Below are positions 15,701 through 22,296 of a stretch of 22,296 nucleotides of DNA, one piece after another. The first letter of the stretch is position 1. Each line of letters begins with the position of its first letter. The stretch spans positions 1-22,296 of the forward strand of contig CAZHOV010000094.1 of assembly GCA_964534315.1 (NCBI GenBank), given 5' to 3'. The notes under the pieces were generated by a model. The model searched no databases. It had not been told where the DNA came from and worked only from the letters and a program-made list of their open reading frames with translations. Made by a program: the position numbers and the translations under genes. The stretch comes from CAZHOV01 sp964534315 (GTDB lineage: Bacteria > Bacteroidota > Bacteroidia > Chitinophagales > Saprospiraceae).

Positions 15701-17326
15701 CTTTGTGCCGGAACTTACACCGTTACCGTAACAGATGCCAATAATTGTCCAAGTGAAGAATTTACCTTTATCCTCGAAGATCCAGCTCCGATAACTGTCG
15801 ATTTTTCCAACATCATACCAACGAGTTGCTTTGAAGGTGTACCTTGCGACGGATCAGCCACCGCTGTCGCTTCTGGAGGAGGAGCAGGTACCGGAAATTA
15901 TACCTTCAATTGGGAAAGTGGAACTATAGAAATGGGGATGTCTAGTACCGCTGGTGATTTGTGTTCAGGATTTCAGACGGTGGTGGTGAGCGATGCTCTG
16001 GGTTGTAATACTACTGATTCGGTTAATATCCCTAGCCCCCCGCAAATAGAACTGGACTTCATCGCTTCTGTCTTCGAAGATGCGAGCTGTAATGGAGATG
16101 CAGACGGTAGCGCCTCTGTGGTAGCTACAGGAGGAACACCAGGATACACTTATTTCTGGCCGGGTAGTGGTATCGACGGACCTGATAATGACGGTCTGGT
16201 CGCAGGTGATTATGATGTAGTTATTACAGATGCCAACAACTGTGTAGTCATCGAAACCATTACGATTAACGAACCCGATGTACTGGAAGCCAATGTTAGG
16301 CTTGACTCTACCAGAGATGTCACCTGTCCGGAAGGAACAGACGGTCAGATATTTATTGAACCTGTTGGCGGGAACCCCGGGGTGATCGACTATGATTGGT
16401 CTGGCAATGTAGCCAATGCTCAACGGGCAGACAATTTACCGGCAGGCTTATATTCGGTCACGATTACGGACTCAGAAGGATGTACGGCTGAAACACAGTG
16501 GGTGGTTAATGAACCGCCACCGATACAAGTTGTCATTCCGCCAATTCCGGAACCTAACTGTTTTGGTGAAAAGACTACCCTCGTTATTGACACGGCCTTC
16601 GGCGGTAATGGAGCCCCCTTCGAATACATTGTCGATAATCTTGGTAGGGATGATATCTCCTTCGCCGAAGATATTACTGCCGGAGAAGAGCATGACGTCA
16701 CCATTTTCGACGCCAATAACTGTACTTTCGATACAACGATTTTTGTAGATCAACCGGCACCGGTTCAGGTTGCGATCGATCAAGGTACAGAAATTGAAAT
16801 CGAGTTGGGAGAGAGCCTGGTCCTGGAAGCCTTCCCTAGCCTGGTCTTACCGATCGATTCGGTCATATGGACACCTGCTGGAACGTTTCAGTGTCTGGAT
16901 TCCTTTCCGAGCACCGATTGCCTGGAAATCCTGACTGAACCGACTGATGACATTACTTACACCATTACTATTATTGATATTAACGGATGTATTGGAGAAG
17001 CAGAGATCTTTGTAGATGTTGATAATAATCGAAATGTTTATATCCCCAATATTTTCTCACCTAATGGTGACGGGACCAATGATTTGTTTTCCGTTTACGT
17101 AGGAAACGGAGTGACTAATGTTAATTTTTTCCAGGTTTATGATCGATGGGGAGAAATCCTCTATGATGTTAGTAATTTTCTTCCAGGTGATAATAACAGG
17201 ATCGGCTGGGACGGAAGCTTTAGGGGGAAAGAGATGAATCCAGGAGTTTATATTTATCTGGCAGAGGTGGTGTTTGATGACGGTGAAGTATTGCTTTACA
17301 GAGGATCGATTACTTTGGTAAGGTAG
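12764..17326 (+). CDS. SprB-repeat adhesin with cohesin-like module and T9SS type B tail
   Basis: From the ATG at 12764 this is a 1520-residue secreted protein. A Sec signal peptide (residues 1-19, cleavage at ANA-Q) opens it. Residues about 25-300 are an acidic cysteine-containing region of unknown function with a DTLYLCFGDSIFID motif. Residues about 305-446 resemble a cohesin fold (GEIVCVGLTAADFIDIQSFQ, then VLFEICFEL). Residues 452-1332 hold eleven SprB-type repeats of about 80 residues: an early Cys in a CxGxxDG-like motif, GGxxPYxYxWSNG, then AGxYxVTVTDxxGC. An Ig-like segment (1333-1420) precedes the gliding-motility-associated type B sorting domain (1424-1520; VYIPNIFSPNGDGTND, VYDRWGEILY, NPGVYIYLAEV). 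It should be exported by T9SS to the cell surface. Repeats of this kind occur in the Flavobacterium gliding adhesin SprB, so adhesion or motility is likely. An upstream open frame to 12512 is rejected. Confidence 0.85.
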   Translation: MIRILIPLALLLVTVTANAQIPSHAKSIDLSAYPESFACPPGQQNFAGTFSLGTFIGQSNDTDLDTLYLCFGDSIFIDHNGDQVLTGDPDPATEAGVGYAFYDCPPSAAFSGPELSVITSDPCLALNPAPPIGQLWISTAGDPSGDQWFFNQGIIQTTFNTGDPTLLWFAPITYDALAGNNYIFEGNPEGPCVNVNTDEAFAVVYLNEVEATNITNMNNGNSCRGAFDIAGGLPEFDNSEVYDISITLNSDPSITGVVTTGGASHNSNVEFKIFEPGLYDITITDGKGCGTSFQLDMAACPALSLNLDELGGEVGEIVCVGLTAADFIDIQSFQFSLNWDVSVALFDGITNFNPDLINGGISPVGTGPVDPNSMGLLTFSWFDNTFLGTDLPDGTVLFEICFELIGPVGSSTGLDFANAPTPIEITNTSAQELGLVINNGSMTVIDPDALIVDIDIDSISCGETPPLEDGSFTVTVEGGVPPYSYLWQEDGGAVQGPVIIPMSGGSSTQDNLPGGIYFITITDDAFAEHIDAMVVFEPLSLGVGPNVTNPTCNGDSTGAFSIFVNGGTAPYSFDWSNGDTVQNLTNIPAGFYEVVVTDDNGCTASASGTLFNPPPITTNVNSTNASCSGIADGLASAMAMGGAGGFSYEWNTTPPQLTATANNLEIGQYVVSVTDTDGCVATDTANIGAATIIQANAIVENITCFGANDGSITTNPTAIGIDNGGYTFDWSPVVAGNNDNSAVDLGPDTITVTITDALGCNIDSTYIIEEPDSITINVTNLVQESCTVGGDGEITVEASGGTVNPGSDYQYVWSNMETGPEITDLSADTYTVTVTDDNGCIDSLPITLTPPQGPIIDSFQVVDVLCSSSTNGQITVFFSDGNAPVVDVEWSNNQSGPVATNLTPGDYTVTLTDQDGCITTGTATVGAPAPLSLADTLLENPTCFEDCDGTIGITMAGGTTPYTFEWSHDNMLNQPLAFDLCAGTYTVTVTDANNCPSEEFTFILEDPAPITVDFSNIIPTSCFEGVPCDGSATAVASGGGAGTGNYTFNWESGTIEMGMSSTAGDLCSGFQTVVVSDALGCNTTDSVNIPSPPQIELDFIASVFEDASCNGDADGSASVVATGGTPGYTYFWPGSGIDGPDNDGLVAGDYDVVITDANNCVVIETITINEPDVLEANVRLDSTRDVTCPEGTDGQIFIEPVGGNPGVIDYDWSGNVANAQRADNLPAGLYSVTITDSEGCTAETQWVVNEPPPIQVVIPPIPEPNCFGEKTTLVIDTAFGGNGAPFEYIVDNLGRDDISFAEDITAGEEHDVTIFDANNCTFDTTIFVDQPAPVQVAIDQGTEIEIELGESLVLEAFPSLVLPIDSVIWTPAGTFQCLDSFPSTDCLEILTEPTDDITYTITIIDINGCIGEAEIFVDVDNNRNVYIPNIFSPNGDGTNDLFSVYVGNGVTNVNFFQVYDRWGEILYDVSNFLPGDNNRIGWDGSFRGKEMNPGVYIYLAEVVFDDGEVLLYRGSITLVR

Positions 17327-17371
17327 TTTTTTAGAAAATTATGCAAGAAAAGAAAAGAACGAGGGTATTTC

Positions 17372-17390
17372 AAAACACCTCTGGTGTTTT
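17372..17390 (+). terminator. Short hairpin after the adhesin gene
   Basis: AAAACACC (17372-17379) and GGTGTTTT (17383-17390) form a perfect 8 bp stem with a 3 nt loop, 46 bp after the adhesin stop. The stem ends in a T-run but more T does not follow, so it is a modest terminator candidate. Confidence 0.45.
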
Positions 17391-17409
17391 AAACCACCCA
17401 ACTTTCTTC

Positions 17410-17466
17410 TTTGACAAAGCTGTTTTCAAAAAAATCAAAGATTTTTTTGAAAACAGCTTTGTCAAA
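17410..17466. terminator. Perfect 27 bp hairpin between convergent genes
   Basis: Positions 17410-17436 pair without mismatch with 17440-17466 around a 3 nt loop (AAA). The stem contains seven A on the left and seven T on the right. It lies between the convergent adhesin and DUF1573 genes, where a bidirectional terminator is expected, though unusually the U-run would be inside the stem. Confidence 0.75.
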
Positions 17467-17468
17467 AT

Positions 17469-17517
17469 AAAAAATCCTCTTGGGGGAGATGGCTCATTGA
17501 CTAATGAGACAGCCCCT
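17469..17517 (-). repeat. Terminator-like hairpin repeat, copy 2
   Basis: Read on minus, it begins at the base before the DUF1573 stop codon: AGGGGCTGT, hairpin CTCATT-AGTC-AATGAG, CCATCTCCCCC, AAGAGGA and six T. The core from CTCATT to GAGCCATC is identical to copy 1 at 2922-2971. It sits directly after the stop of a minus-strand gene, as copy 1 does after gcdH on plus, so it probably ends that transcript. Confidence 0.75.
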
Positions 17518-18120
17518 TTATTTTACCTGCACAAATCCTTCCAGATATAGTTCGTGTTTTTTAGCAGTGGTATTTGCGGTGATAGTGACTGCCGGTCGCT
17601 GCCTTCCTTTTTTACCTTTACTATCAAAAACGACTCCTATATAACCGCTTTCTCCGGGTGCGATAGGAACAAACGGGAAACTAGGCTGGGTACATCCGCA
17701 AGTAGCAGTTGCGTTGGTGATTTGCAATGCTGCATTCCCGGAGTTCTTAAACTTAAACTGATGGTTTACCTTTTCTCCCTGTTGTATAGTGTCGAAGCGA
17801 AAAACGATCTGCTCAAATTCAATGGATGGCTTCTTTTGGGGGCGCTGTTTGGCTTTCTTGACGGCTTGCTCGGGAGAGGCTGCTTTGGGTTCCGTCTTTT
17901 CTGGTTCTTTTTTTACAACAGGCTCGGAAGGGTTTGTCTTTGTATCGGAAGCCTTTGAAAGATTTTTGCTTTTCGGTTTTTCTGGTACATTGGAGGTGTC
18001 TGTCAATTGATTTTTTGCAGGAATTTTTTGTTTTTTGACATCAACGCAAGCGGAAAAGGACAATAGGCAAGCCATCAAAATTAAAGTAAAGTTTACGATA
18101 TTTCTCATAGAGTTTTTCAT
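17518..18120 (-). CDS. DUF1573 family lipoprotein
   Basis: This 200-residue protein begins with a lipoprotein signal peptide ending in the lipobox FSAC (Cys25 lipidated). A start at the second Met (residue 5) is also possible. A linker rich in Lys, Pro, Glu and Ser (about 30-95) carries the C-terminal DUF1573 domain (about 98-200), an Ig-like fold common in Bacteroidota. Its typical motif is here: FKFKNSGNAALQITNATATCGCTQPSFPFVPIAPGES, shortened to key parts as the NSG turn, the CGC triplet at about 143-145, and the PIAPG turn. The function of the family is not settled. It is probably anchored in the outer membrane or periplasm. The gene is divergent from the M16 protease (145 bp apart) and convergent with the adhesin. 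Confidence 0.85.
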   Translation of the reverse strand: MKNSMRNIVNFTLILMACLLSFSACVDVKKQKIPAKNQLTDTSNVPEKPKSKNLSKASDTKTNPSEPVVKKEPEKTEPKAASPEQAVKKAKQRPQKKPSIEFEQIVFRFDTIQQGEKVNHQFKFKNSGNAALQITNATATCGCTQPSFPFVPIAPGESGYIGVVFDSKGKKGRQRPAVTITANTTAKKHELYLEGFVQVK

Positions 18121-18209
18121 ACAATTGAAAATTGGTTTTTAATTCATTCCTAAAAAAACTAAATTCGGGCCACATTCGTATAGTAATAGGCAAACAAAAT
18201 ATTAATATT

Positions 18210-18231
18210 AATTTTTTTGCCTTACTACTTA
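18210..18231 (-). repeat. 22 bp partial copy C of the dispersed repeat
   Basis: These 22 bp are identical to 928-949 of copy A, again with seven T on the plus strand. On minus it points toward the DUF1573 gene, whose ATG is 90 bp away, as copy A points toward the DUF4197 gene. The other 12 bp of the 34 bp unit are not conserved here. Confidence 0.65.
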
Positions 18232-18264
18232 GTTAGGATTTAATAACAAAAAAAATGTGGTGAA

Positions 18265-21225
18265 ATGAAGTTTTTTTCTTGGATCTGTTTATCGACTGTA
18301 TTCTTTTTATTTTTTCCTGTTGATCAGCAACAAATGATGCGGACTAACCTGGAATTCAACCCCATCCAAAAAAAACCTTTCCAATACGATTATGAAGAAG
18401 TTCCTGGCGATCCCCTTGGAGTGAAAATCTATACCATGGAAAATGGTATGAAACTCTACCTGAGTGTCAATAAAAGAGAACCCAAAATACAAACCAATAT
18501 AGCGGTGCGGGCTGGCTCCAAACACGACCCCGAGGATGCGACCGGGCTTGCTCATTATTTGGAGCATATGCTTTTTAAAGGTACGGACGAGATCGGTGCT
18601 CTGGATTGGCCTAAGGAAAAAATCATGCTTGGAAGCGTATCCTACCTGTATGAGCAAATGCGGGGGGCTAAAAATGAAAAGGATCGAAAAGAGATCTACC
18701 GTAAAATAGACCGAATGTCTAACAGGGCCTCCCAATTGGCCGTCGCAAATGAGTTTGACAAACTGCTCAAGTCTATCGGGGCTACCGGAATCAATGCCTA
18801 CACTTCTGTTGAGCAAACGGTATATACCTCCATGATCCCTGCTAATGAACTGGAAAGATGGATGCAACTGGAGTCGGAGCGATTTAGCCAACTGGTGCTC
18901 CGGTTGTTTCACACGGAATTAGAAACGGTCTACGAAGAGTTCAACCGAAATCAGGAAAGTGATAATTATTGGCTTTTGAAAACGATCAAAGAAGCCCTCT
19001 TCCCAAACCATCCGTATGGAACCCAAACTACGATTGGTACAGGCGAGCATCTCAAAAATCCTTCGATGGTTAAGATTGAGGAATATTTTGAGAAATATTA
19101 TGTTCCAAATAATATGGCTATGGTGCTTTCCGGAAATTTTGATCCTGACCAGGTAGTCGAACTGGCCGAAAAGTATTTTGGTGGGTTTAAATCTCAAGAG
19201 GTTCCTAAATTCAGGTATGATGATCAACCTGAATTGACCCAACCCGTTGTCAAAGAAATCTACAGCCAGCAAAAACCTTCAGTATCTATTGCCTGGAGGT
19301 TTGAGGGCACAGAAACAGATGAGCCCCTAATGGTGAATTTAATGGAAGGGATATTGTACAATGGCAAGGTGGGGCTGTTAGACCTGTATGTAACCCAAAA
19401 ACAAAAGGCTTTGGATGCCACCGCATGGACGATCAGGTACAAAGACTATACAATTTTCGGTGTTTCTGGAGAACCCCGGGAAGGACAAAGCCTCGATGAA
19501 GTTAAAACCCTGCTCCTTGATCAAGTAGATATGCTCAAAAGGGGGAATTTCGAAACGTGGGTAGTGGATGCCATTATCAAAGATCAAAAGCTAAATGACA
19601 TCCGACGTATGGAATCCAACCAGGGAAGGGTATATGCTATGACCAATGCTTTTGTGAAAGGGATCGCATGGGAAGATTATACCAAACGCTTCGAAACAAT
19701 GGAAGCTTTCCGTAAAGGTGAGTTGATTGACTTTGCGGCAAATAGCCTTGACGACGGTCACGTAGTGGTTTACAAGCGGACCGGAACACCACAAAATCTG
19801 CTAAAAGTTGAAAAACCAGAAATTACACCCATCGAGCTCAATCGAGATAAAAGCTCTACTTTTGCTGCGAGCTTCTTAGAAACGAATTCCTCCCCTTTGG
19901 AGCCGGCTTTCATCAATTTTGAGGAAAAAATCCAATCTGAAGAAATTGAAAAAGGGCTGCGCCTAGACCATCTTGCGAATGCTGAAAATGAACTTTTCAA
20001 CCTTTATTACATAATTGAAATGGGAAGCCTAAGTGACCCTAAACTGGATGTAGCAATTGATTATCTACCTTTCTTAGGAACTTCCGATTTTAGCGCCGAG
20101 GAGTTAAAACAAGAATTCTATAAGCTTGGACTGGATTTTAGTGTCCGGGTTGATGATCGGGCTACGACTATTCAGCTTCAGGGGTTAAAAGAATCTTTTG
20201 AGGAAGGCGTGCAACTCTTGGAGACGTTGCTGACAGATGTAAAAGGAGATGAGGAGGCCCTCAAGAATTTGATCAATGATATATTAGCCAAACGGGCCAA
20301 CGATAAAAAGGACAAGCGAACAATATTTAGAACAGCCCTGGGTAATTATGTCCAGTATGGTCCTGAATCACCTTTCACCAATAAGTTGTCGAAAGACCAA
20401 TTGAATGCCTTTACCGCTAAAGAACTGGAACAATTGATTAAATCTTTGATCACCTATGAGCACACCGTTTTTTATTATGGTCCGGAAACGCTGGAGGATG
20501 TTGAAAATGTACTGGATTACTATCACAAACCAGTTAGTAAACTGAAGCCCGTTTTACCCGCCAGGGAGTTTGAGCGCTATAATCCGGAAGAAGACATGAT
20601 CTTCTTTGTTGACTATCCGATGGTACAGGCGGAGGTGCTCTTGTTTACAGATGCCACGCCCAATTATTCGCTAGAGGATGATATTATGGAAGATTGGTTT
20701 AATAACTATTTCGGAACGGGACTGACCTCGGTTGTCTTTCAGGAAATCCGGGAAGCGAAAGGGCTAGCTTACCGGACATATGCCTATTATGCTTCTCCTA
20801 CCCGCAAGGATGCTCCTCATACCTTCCAGGCTTATGTTGGAACTCAGGCAGATAAACTTCAGGAGGCTATCACTGCCATGGCGGAGGTAATGGATGAGAT
20901 GCCGGTTTCCGAGCCCCAAATCGAGCAAGTTAGAAAGGCCTTAATTAAAGACTTGGAAAGCGACCGGATCAATAGCGAACAAATCTATTTTACTTATCGA
21001 AGAAATAAAAAACTAGGGTATCCCACGGATCTTCGCAAAGAAGCATATGAAAGGCTTCGTTCAGTTTCCACTGATGATTTCTTAGGGTTTTATAAGAATA
21101 AGATAAAGACATTAAGATTCAATAAAATGGTCGTAATGGCTGATAAGGAAAGTATTGACATGGAATACCTAAAGACGCTAGGTACACTTAAAGAATTGAC
21201 GTTGGAAGAATTATTTGGATATTAA
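18265..21225 (+). CDS. M16 family zinc metalloprotease (insulinase/pitrilysin type)
   Basis: This 986-residue protein is a full-length M16 peptidase made of two related halves. The N-terminus (residues 1-18) is a hydrophobic signal peptide, so the enzyme is probably periplasmic. The inverted zinc motif HYLEH gives ligands His97 and His101 with Glu100 as base; the downstream third ligand is Glu225 with Glu218 seven residues earlier, in TELETVYEE, the spacing seen in pitrilysin. GINAYTSVEQTVY is also typical. The second half (about 560-986) lacks HxxEH, as expected, and keeps the substrate-side GLAYRTYAYY motif near 846. An extra charged helical stretch (about 118-160) separates the zinc motif from GINAYTS. 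The next gene starts 10 bp after its stop, so the two are probably cotranscribed. M16 enzymes degrade peptides; the substrate here is unknown. Confidence 0.93.
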   Translation: MKFFSWICLSTVFFLFFPVDQQQMMRTNLEFNPIQKKPFQYDYEEVPGDPLGVKIYTMENGMKLYLSVNKREPKIQTNIAVRAGSKHDPEDATGLAHYLEHMLFKGTDEIGALDWPKEKIMLGSVSYLYEQMRGAKNEKDRKEIYRKIDRMSNRASQLAVANEFDKLLKSIGATGINAYTSVEQTVYTSMIPANELERWMQLESERFSQLVLRLFHTELETVYEEFNRNQESDNYWLLKTIKEALFPNHPYGTQTTIGTGEHLKNPSMVKIEEYFEKYYVPNNMAMVLSGNFDPDQVVELAEKYFGGFKSQEVPKFRYDDQPELTQPVVKEIYSQQKPSVSIAWRFEGTETDEPLMVNLMEGILYNGKVGLLDLYVTQKQKALDATAWTIRYKDYTIFGVSGEPREGQSLDEVKTLLLDQVDMLKRGNFETWVVDAIIKDQKLNDIRRMESNQGRVYAMTNAFVKGIAWEDYTKRFETMEAFRKGELIDFAANSLDDGHVVVYKRTGTPQNLLKVEKPEITPIELNRDKSSTFAASFLETNSSPLEPAFINFEEKIQSEEIEKGLRLDHLANAENELFNLYYIIEMGSLSDPKLDVAIDYLPFLGTSDFSAEELKQEFYKLGLDFSVRVDDRATTIQLQGLKESFEEGVQLLETLLTDVKGDEEALKNLINDILAKRANDKKDKRTIFRTALGNYVQYGPESPFTNKLSKDQLNAFTAKELEQLIKSLITYEHTVFYYGPETLEDVENVLDYYHKPVSKLKPVLPAREFERYNPEEDMIFFVDYPMVQAEVLLFTDATPNYSLEDDIMEDWFNNYFGTGLTSVVFQEIREAKGLAYRTYAYYASPTRKDAPHTFQAYVGTQADKLQEAITAMAEVMDEMPVSEPQIEQVRKALIKDLESDRINSEQIYFTYRRNKKLGYPTDLRKEAYERLRSVSTDDFLGFYKNKIKTLRFNKMVVMADKESIDMEYLKTLGTLKELTLEELFGY

Positions 21226-21235
21226 TACCGAAGGT

Positions 21236-22159
21236 ATGCACTTATTGCCCAGCCCTTTTCAGGAAATAAAAGATTCGTTATTTGAGCAGAAAGAGGTGCG
21301 GGTTTGGGTAAAACGGGAAGATTTTATTCATCCCGAAATGGGAGGAAATAAGTGGCGTAAGTTAAAATATAATTTATCGAAGGCCCGGGAGGAAGGAAAG
21401 AGGTGTTTATTGACATTTGGCGGGGCCTATTCGAATCATATTTACAGCCTTGCGAGTGCCGCTCATTATTATGGTTTTGAAGCGATAGGGATAATTCGAG
21501 GGGAGGAAACGCTCCCTTTGAATCCTACCCTCGATTTTGCCCGGAAAAAGGGCATGCGCCTGGAATACCTCGACCGGTCCACCTATCGGAAAAAGGATAC
21601 CCCGGAAGTTTTAGCCTCTCTGGTCAGCAAGTTTGGCTCCAATAGCTATGTTGTTCCGGAAGGCGGGACAAACACACTGGCATTGCGGGGGTGTGCCGAG
21701 ATAGCTGATGAGGTTATTACCCAAATGGCTATGATGCCGGATTACATCCTTTTACCATGCGGCACCGGGGGAACGATGGCTGGATTACTTGTTGGTTTGA
21801 AGGGGAGGAGTCAAGTGTTGGGCATTGCTGCTTTAAAAGGCAATTTTTTGAAACGGAACATTCAGGAATTGCTAAAAGAAGCCGGGAAAAAAGACTATAA
21901 AAACTGGCAAATAAACAATACTTTTCATTGCGGAGGCTACGCAGCATTTAATGAGACACTAATTCATTTCATACGTCGCTTTCAAAACACATTCAAGATT
22001 CCTCTTGACCCTATCTATACGGGCAAGTTATTTTTTGGTCTAATGGAGTTGTTAAGACAAGGATTCTTTGAAAAGGGAAGCCGAATCCTGGTACTGCACA
22101 CGGGAGGCTTACAGGGCGTTGTCGGCTTTAATCAGCGATTTCCAGCATATCGCGTTTGA
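21236..22159 (+). CDS. PLP enzyme, ACC deaminase/D-cysteine desulfhydrase family
   Basis: The protein of 307 residues belongs to fold-type II PLP enzymes close to 1-aminocyclopropane-1-carboxylate deaminase and D-cysteine desulfhydrase. Lys39 in GGNKWRKL is the PLP Schiff-base lysine. TFGGAYSNH carries the family's Ser-Asn-His motif, and the GTGGT loop (in LPCGTGGTMAG) holds the PLP phosphate. PEGGTNTLALRG is also typical. I place the start at the ATG 21236, 10 bp after the M16 stop; a TTG at 21215 would add seven residues and overlap the M16 gene. Which substrate it uses cannot be told from these motifs, and many bacterial members labelled ACC deaminase act on D-cysteine. It probably shares a transcript with the M16 gene. 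Confidence 0.88.
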   Translation: MHLLPSPFQEIKDSLFEQKEVRVWVKREDFIHPEMGGNKWRKLKYNLSKAREEGKRCLLTFGGAYSNHIYSLASAAHYYGFEAIGIIRGEETLPLNPTLDFARKKGMRLEYLDRSTYRKKDTPEVLASLVSKFGSNSYVVPEGGTNTLALRGCAEIADEVITQMAMMPDYILLPCGTGGTMAGLLVGLKGRSQVLGIAALKGNFLKRNIQELLKEAGKKDYKNWQINNTFHCGGYAAFNETLIHFIRRFQNTFKIPLDPIYTGKLFFGLMELLRQGFFEKGSRILVLHTGGLQGVVGFNQRFPAYRV

Positions 22160-22268
22160 CAATAACGGGGCAACAACGCAAGGTGTTAGCTCGAATAGAA
22201 TAGAAAGCAAGGGTAACGTAGAATAGTAGAGGCCGTCTAAACAATAAGAAACTTTGTCCTTTACCATA

Positions 22269-22296
22269 TTTTGGGAGGGCTGTTTTTTCTAAAAAA
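22269..22296 (-). repeat. Probable partial copy of the hairpin repeat at the window edge
   Basis: TTTTGGGAGGGCTGTTTTT matches, with one extra G, the reverse complement of the flank of copy 1 (2976-2993). If it is the same element in minus orientation, the hairpin core lies just outside the window. The 137 bp after the PLP gene shows no other feature. Confidence 0.4.

Noticed and set aside
17341..17550. Small frame of 69 residues after the adhesin gene
   Set aside because: It is built from the three hairpins and the repeat element and runs into the DUF1573 gene on the other strand; no coding signal is seen.
18307..18912. 201-residue frame antisense to the M16 gene
   Set aside because: It is a shadow of the M16 coding region with no start signal or domain of its own.
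21215..21235. TTG start for the PLP enzyme, overlapping the M16 gene
   Set aside because: An ATG at 21236 gives a complete protein beginning MHLLPSPFQ with a normal short gap; the seven extra residues add nothing recognisable.

Overview
The window reads as a stretch of ordinary chromosome from a member of the Bacteroidota, most likely a Saprospiraceae-like bacterium. Four things point there: two type IX secretion system (T9SS) cargo proteins, one with a type A sorting tail and one with a gliding-motility type B tail; a large adhesin made of SprB-type repeats; two upstream sites matching the Bacteroidota -7 promoter consensus TAnnTTTG; and start codons in AT-rich leaders without Shine-Dalgarno sequences. 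The family-level placement is inference. No rRNA, tRNA, CRISPR array, prophage or transposase gene was seen.

Layout. 1-193: two arrays of an 8-9 bp tandem repeat facing each other. 194-1474 (minus): a DUF4197 lipoprotein and a dihydroneopterin aldolase fused to a cysteine-rich CWC tail. 1682-2908 (plus): a glutaryl-CoA dehydrogenase-type acyl-CoA dehydrogenase. 3064-4203 (minus): a T9SS type A cargo protein. 4389-9887 (minus): a cluster running fabH, efp, accB, accC and an MsbA-like ABC exporter. It joins fatty-acid initiation (FabH), malonyl-CoA supply (AccB/AccC) and a probable lipid or drug exporter, with EF-P in the middle. 10046-12138 (plus): a periplasmic thioredoxin-fold/SPOR protein followed by imidazolonepropionase (hutI). 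12139-12763: a gene-free stretch holding several repeats, hairpins and a promoter. 12764-17326 (plus): a 1520-residue secreted SprB-repeat adhesin. 17518-18120 (minus): a DUF1573 lipoprotein. 18265-22159 (plus): a full-length M16 metalloprotease and a PLP enzyme of the ACC deaminase/D-cysteine desulfhydrase family, 10 bp apart.

Most genes are housekeeping or common Bacteroidota families, and I see no convincing new multi-gene system. The most unusual signals are non-coding. One is a dispersed terminator-like hairpin repeat (2922-2971, 12523-12568, 17469-17517, probably a partial copy at the right edge) whose stem changes in a compensated way. Another is a 34 bp repeat found exactly at two places 11 kb apart, with a 22 bp partial copy and a diverged copy. 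A third is the pair of facing octamer arrays at the left edge. Among proteins, the notable ones are the FolB-CWC fusion, the thioredoxin-SPOR protein that has lost the first active-site cysteine, and a cohesin-like module inside the SprB-repeat adhesin.
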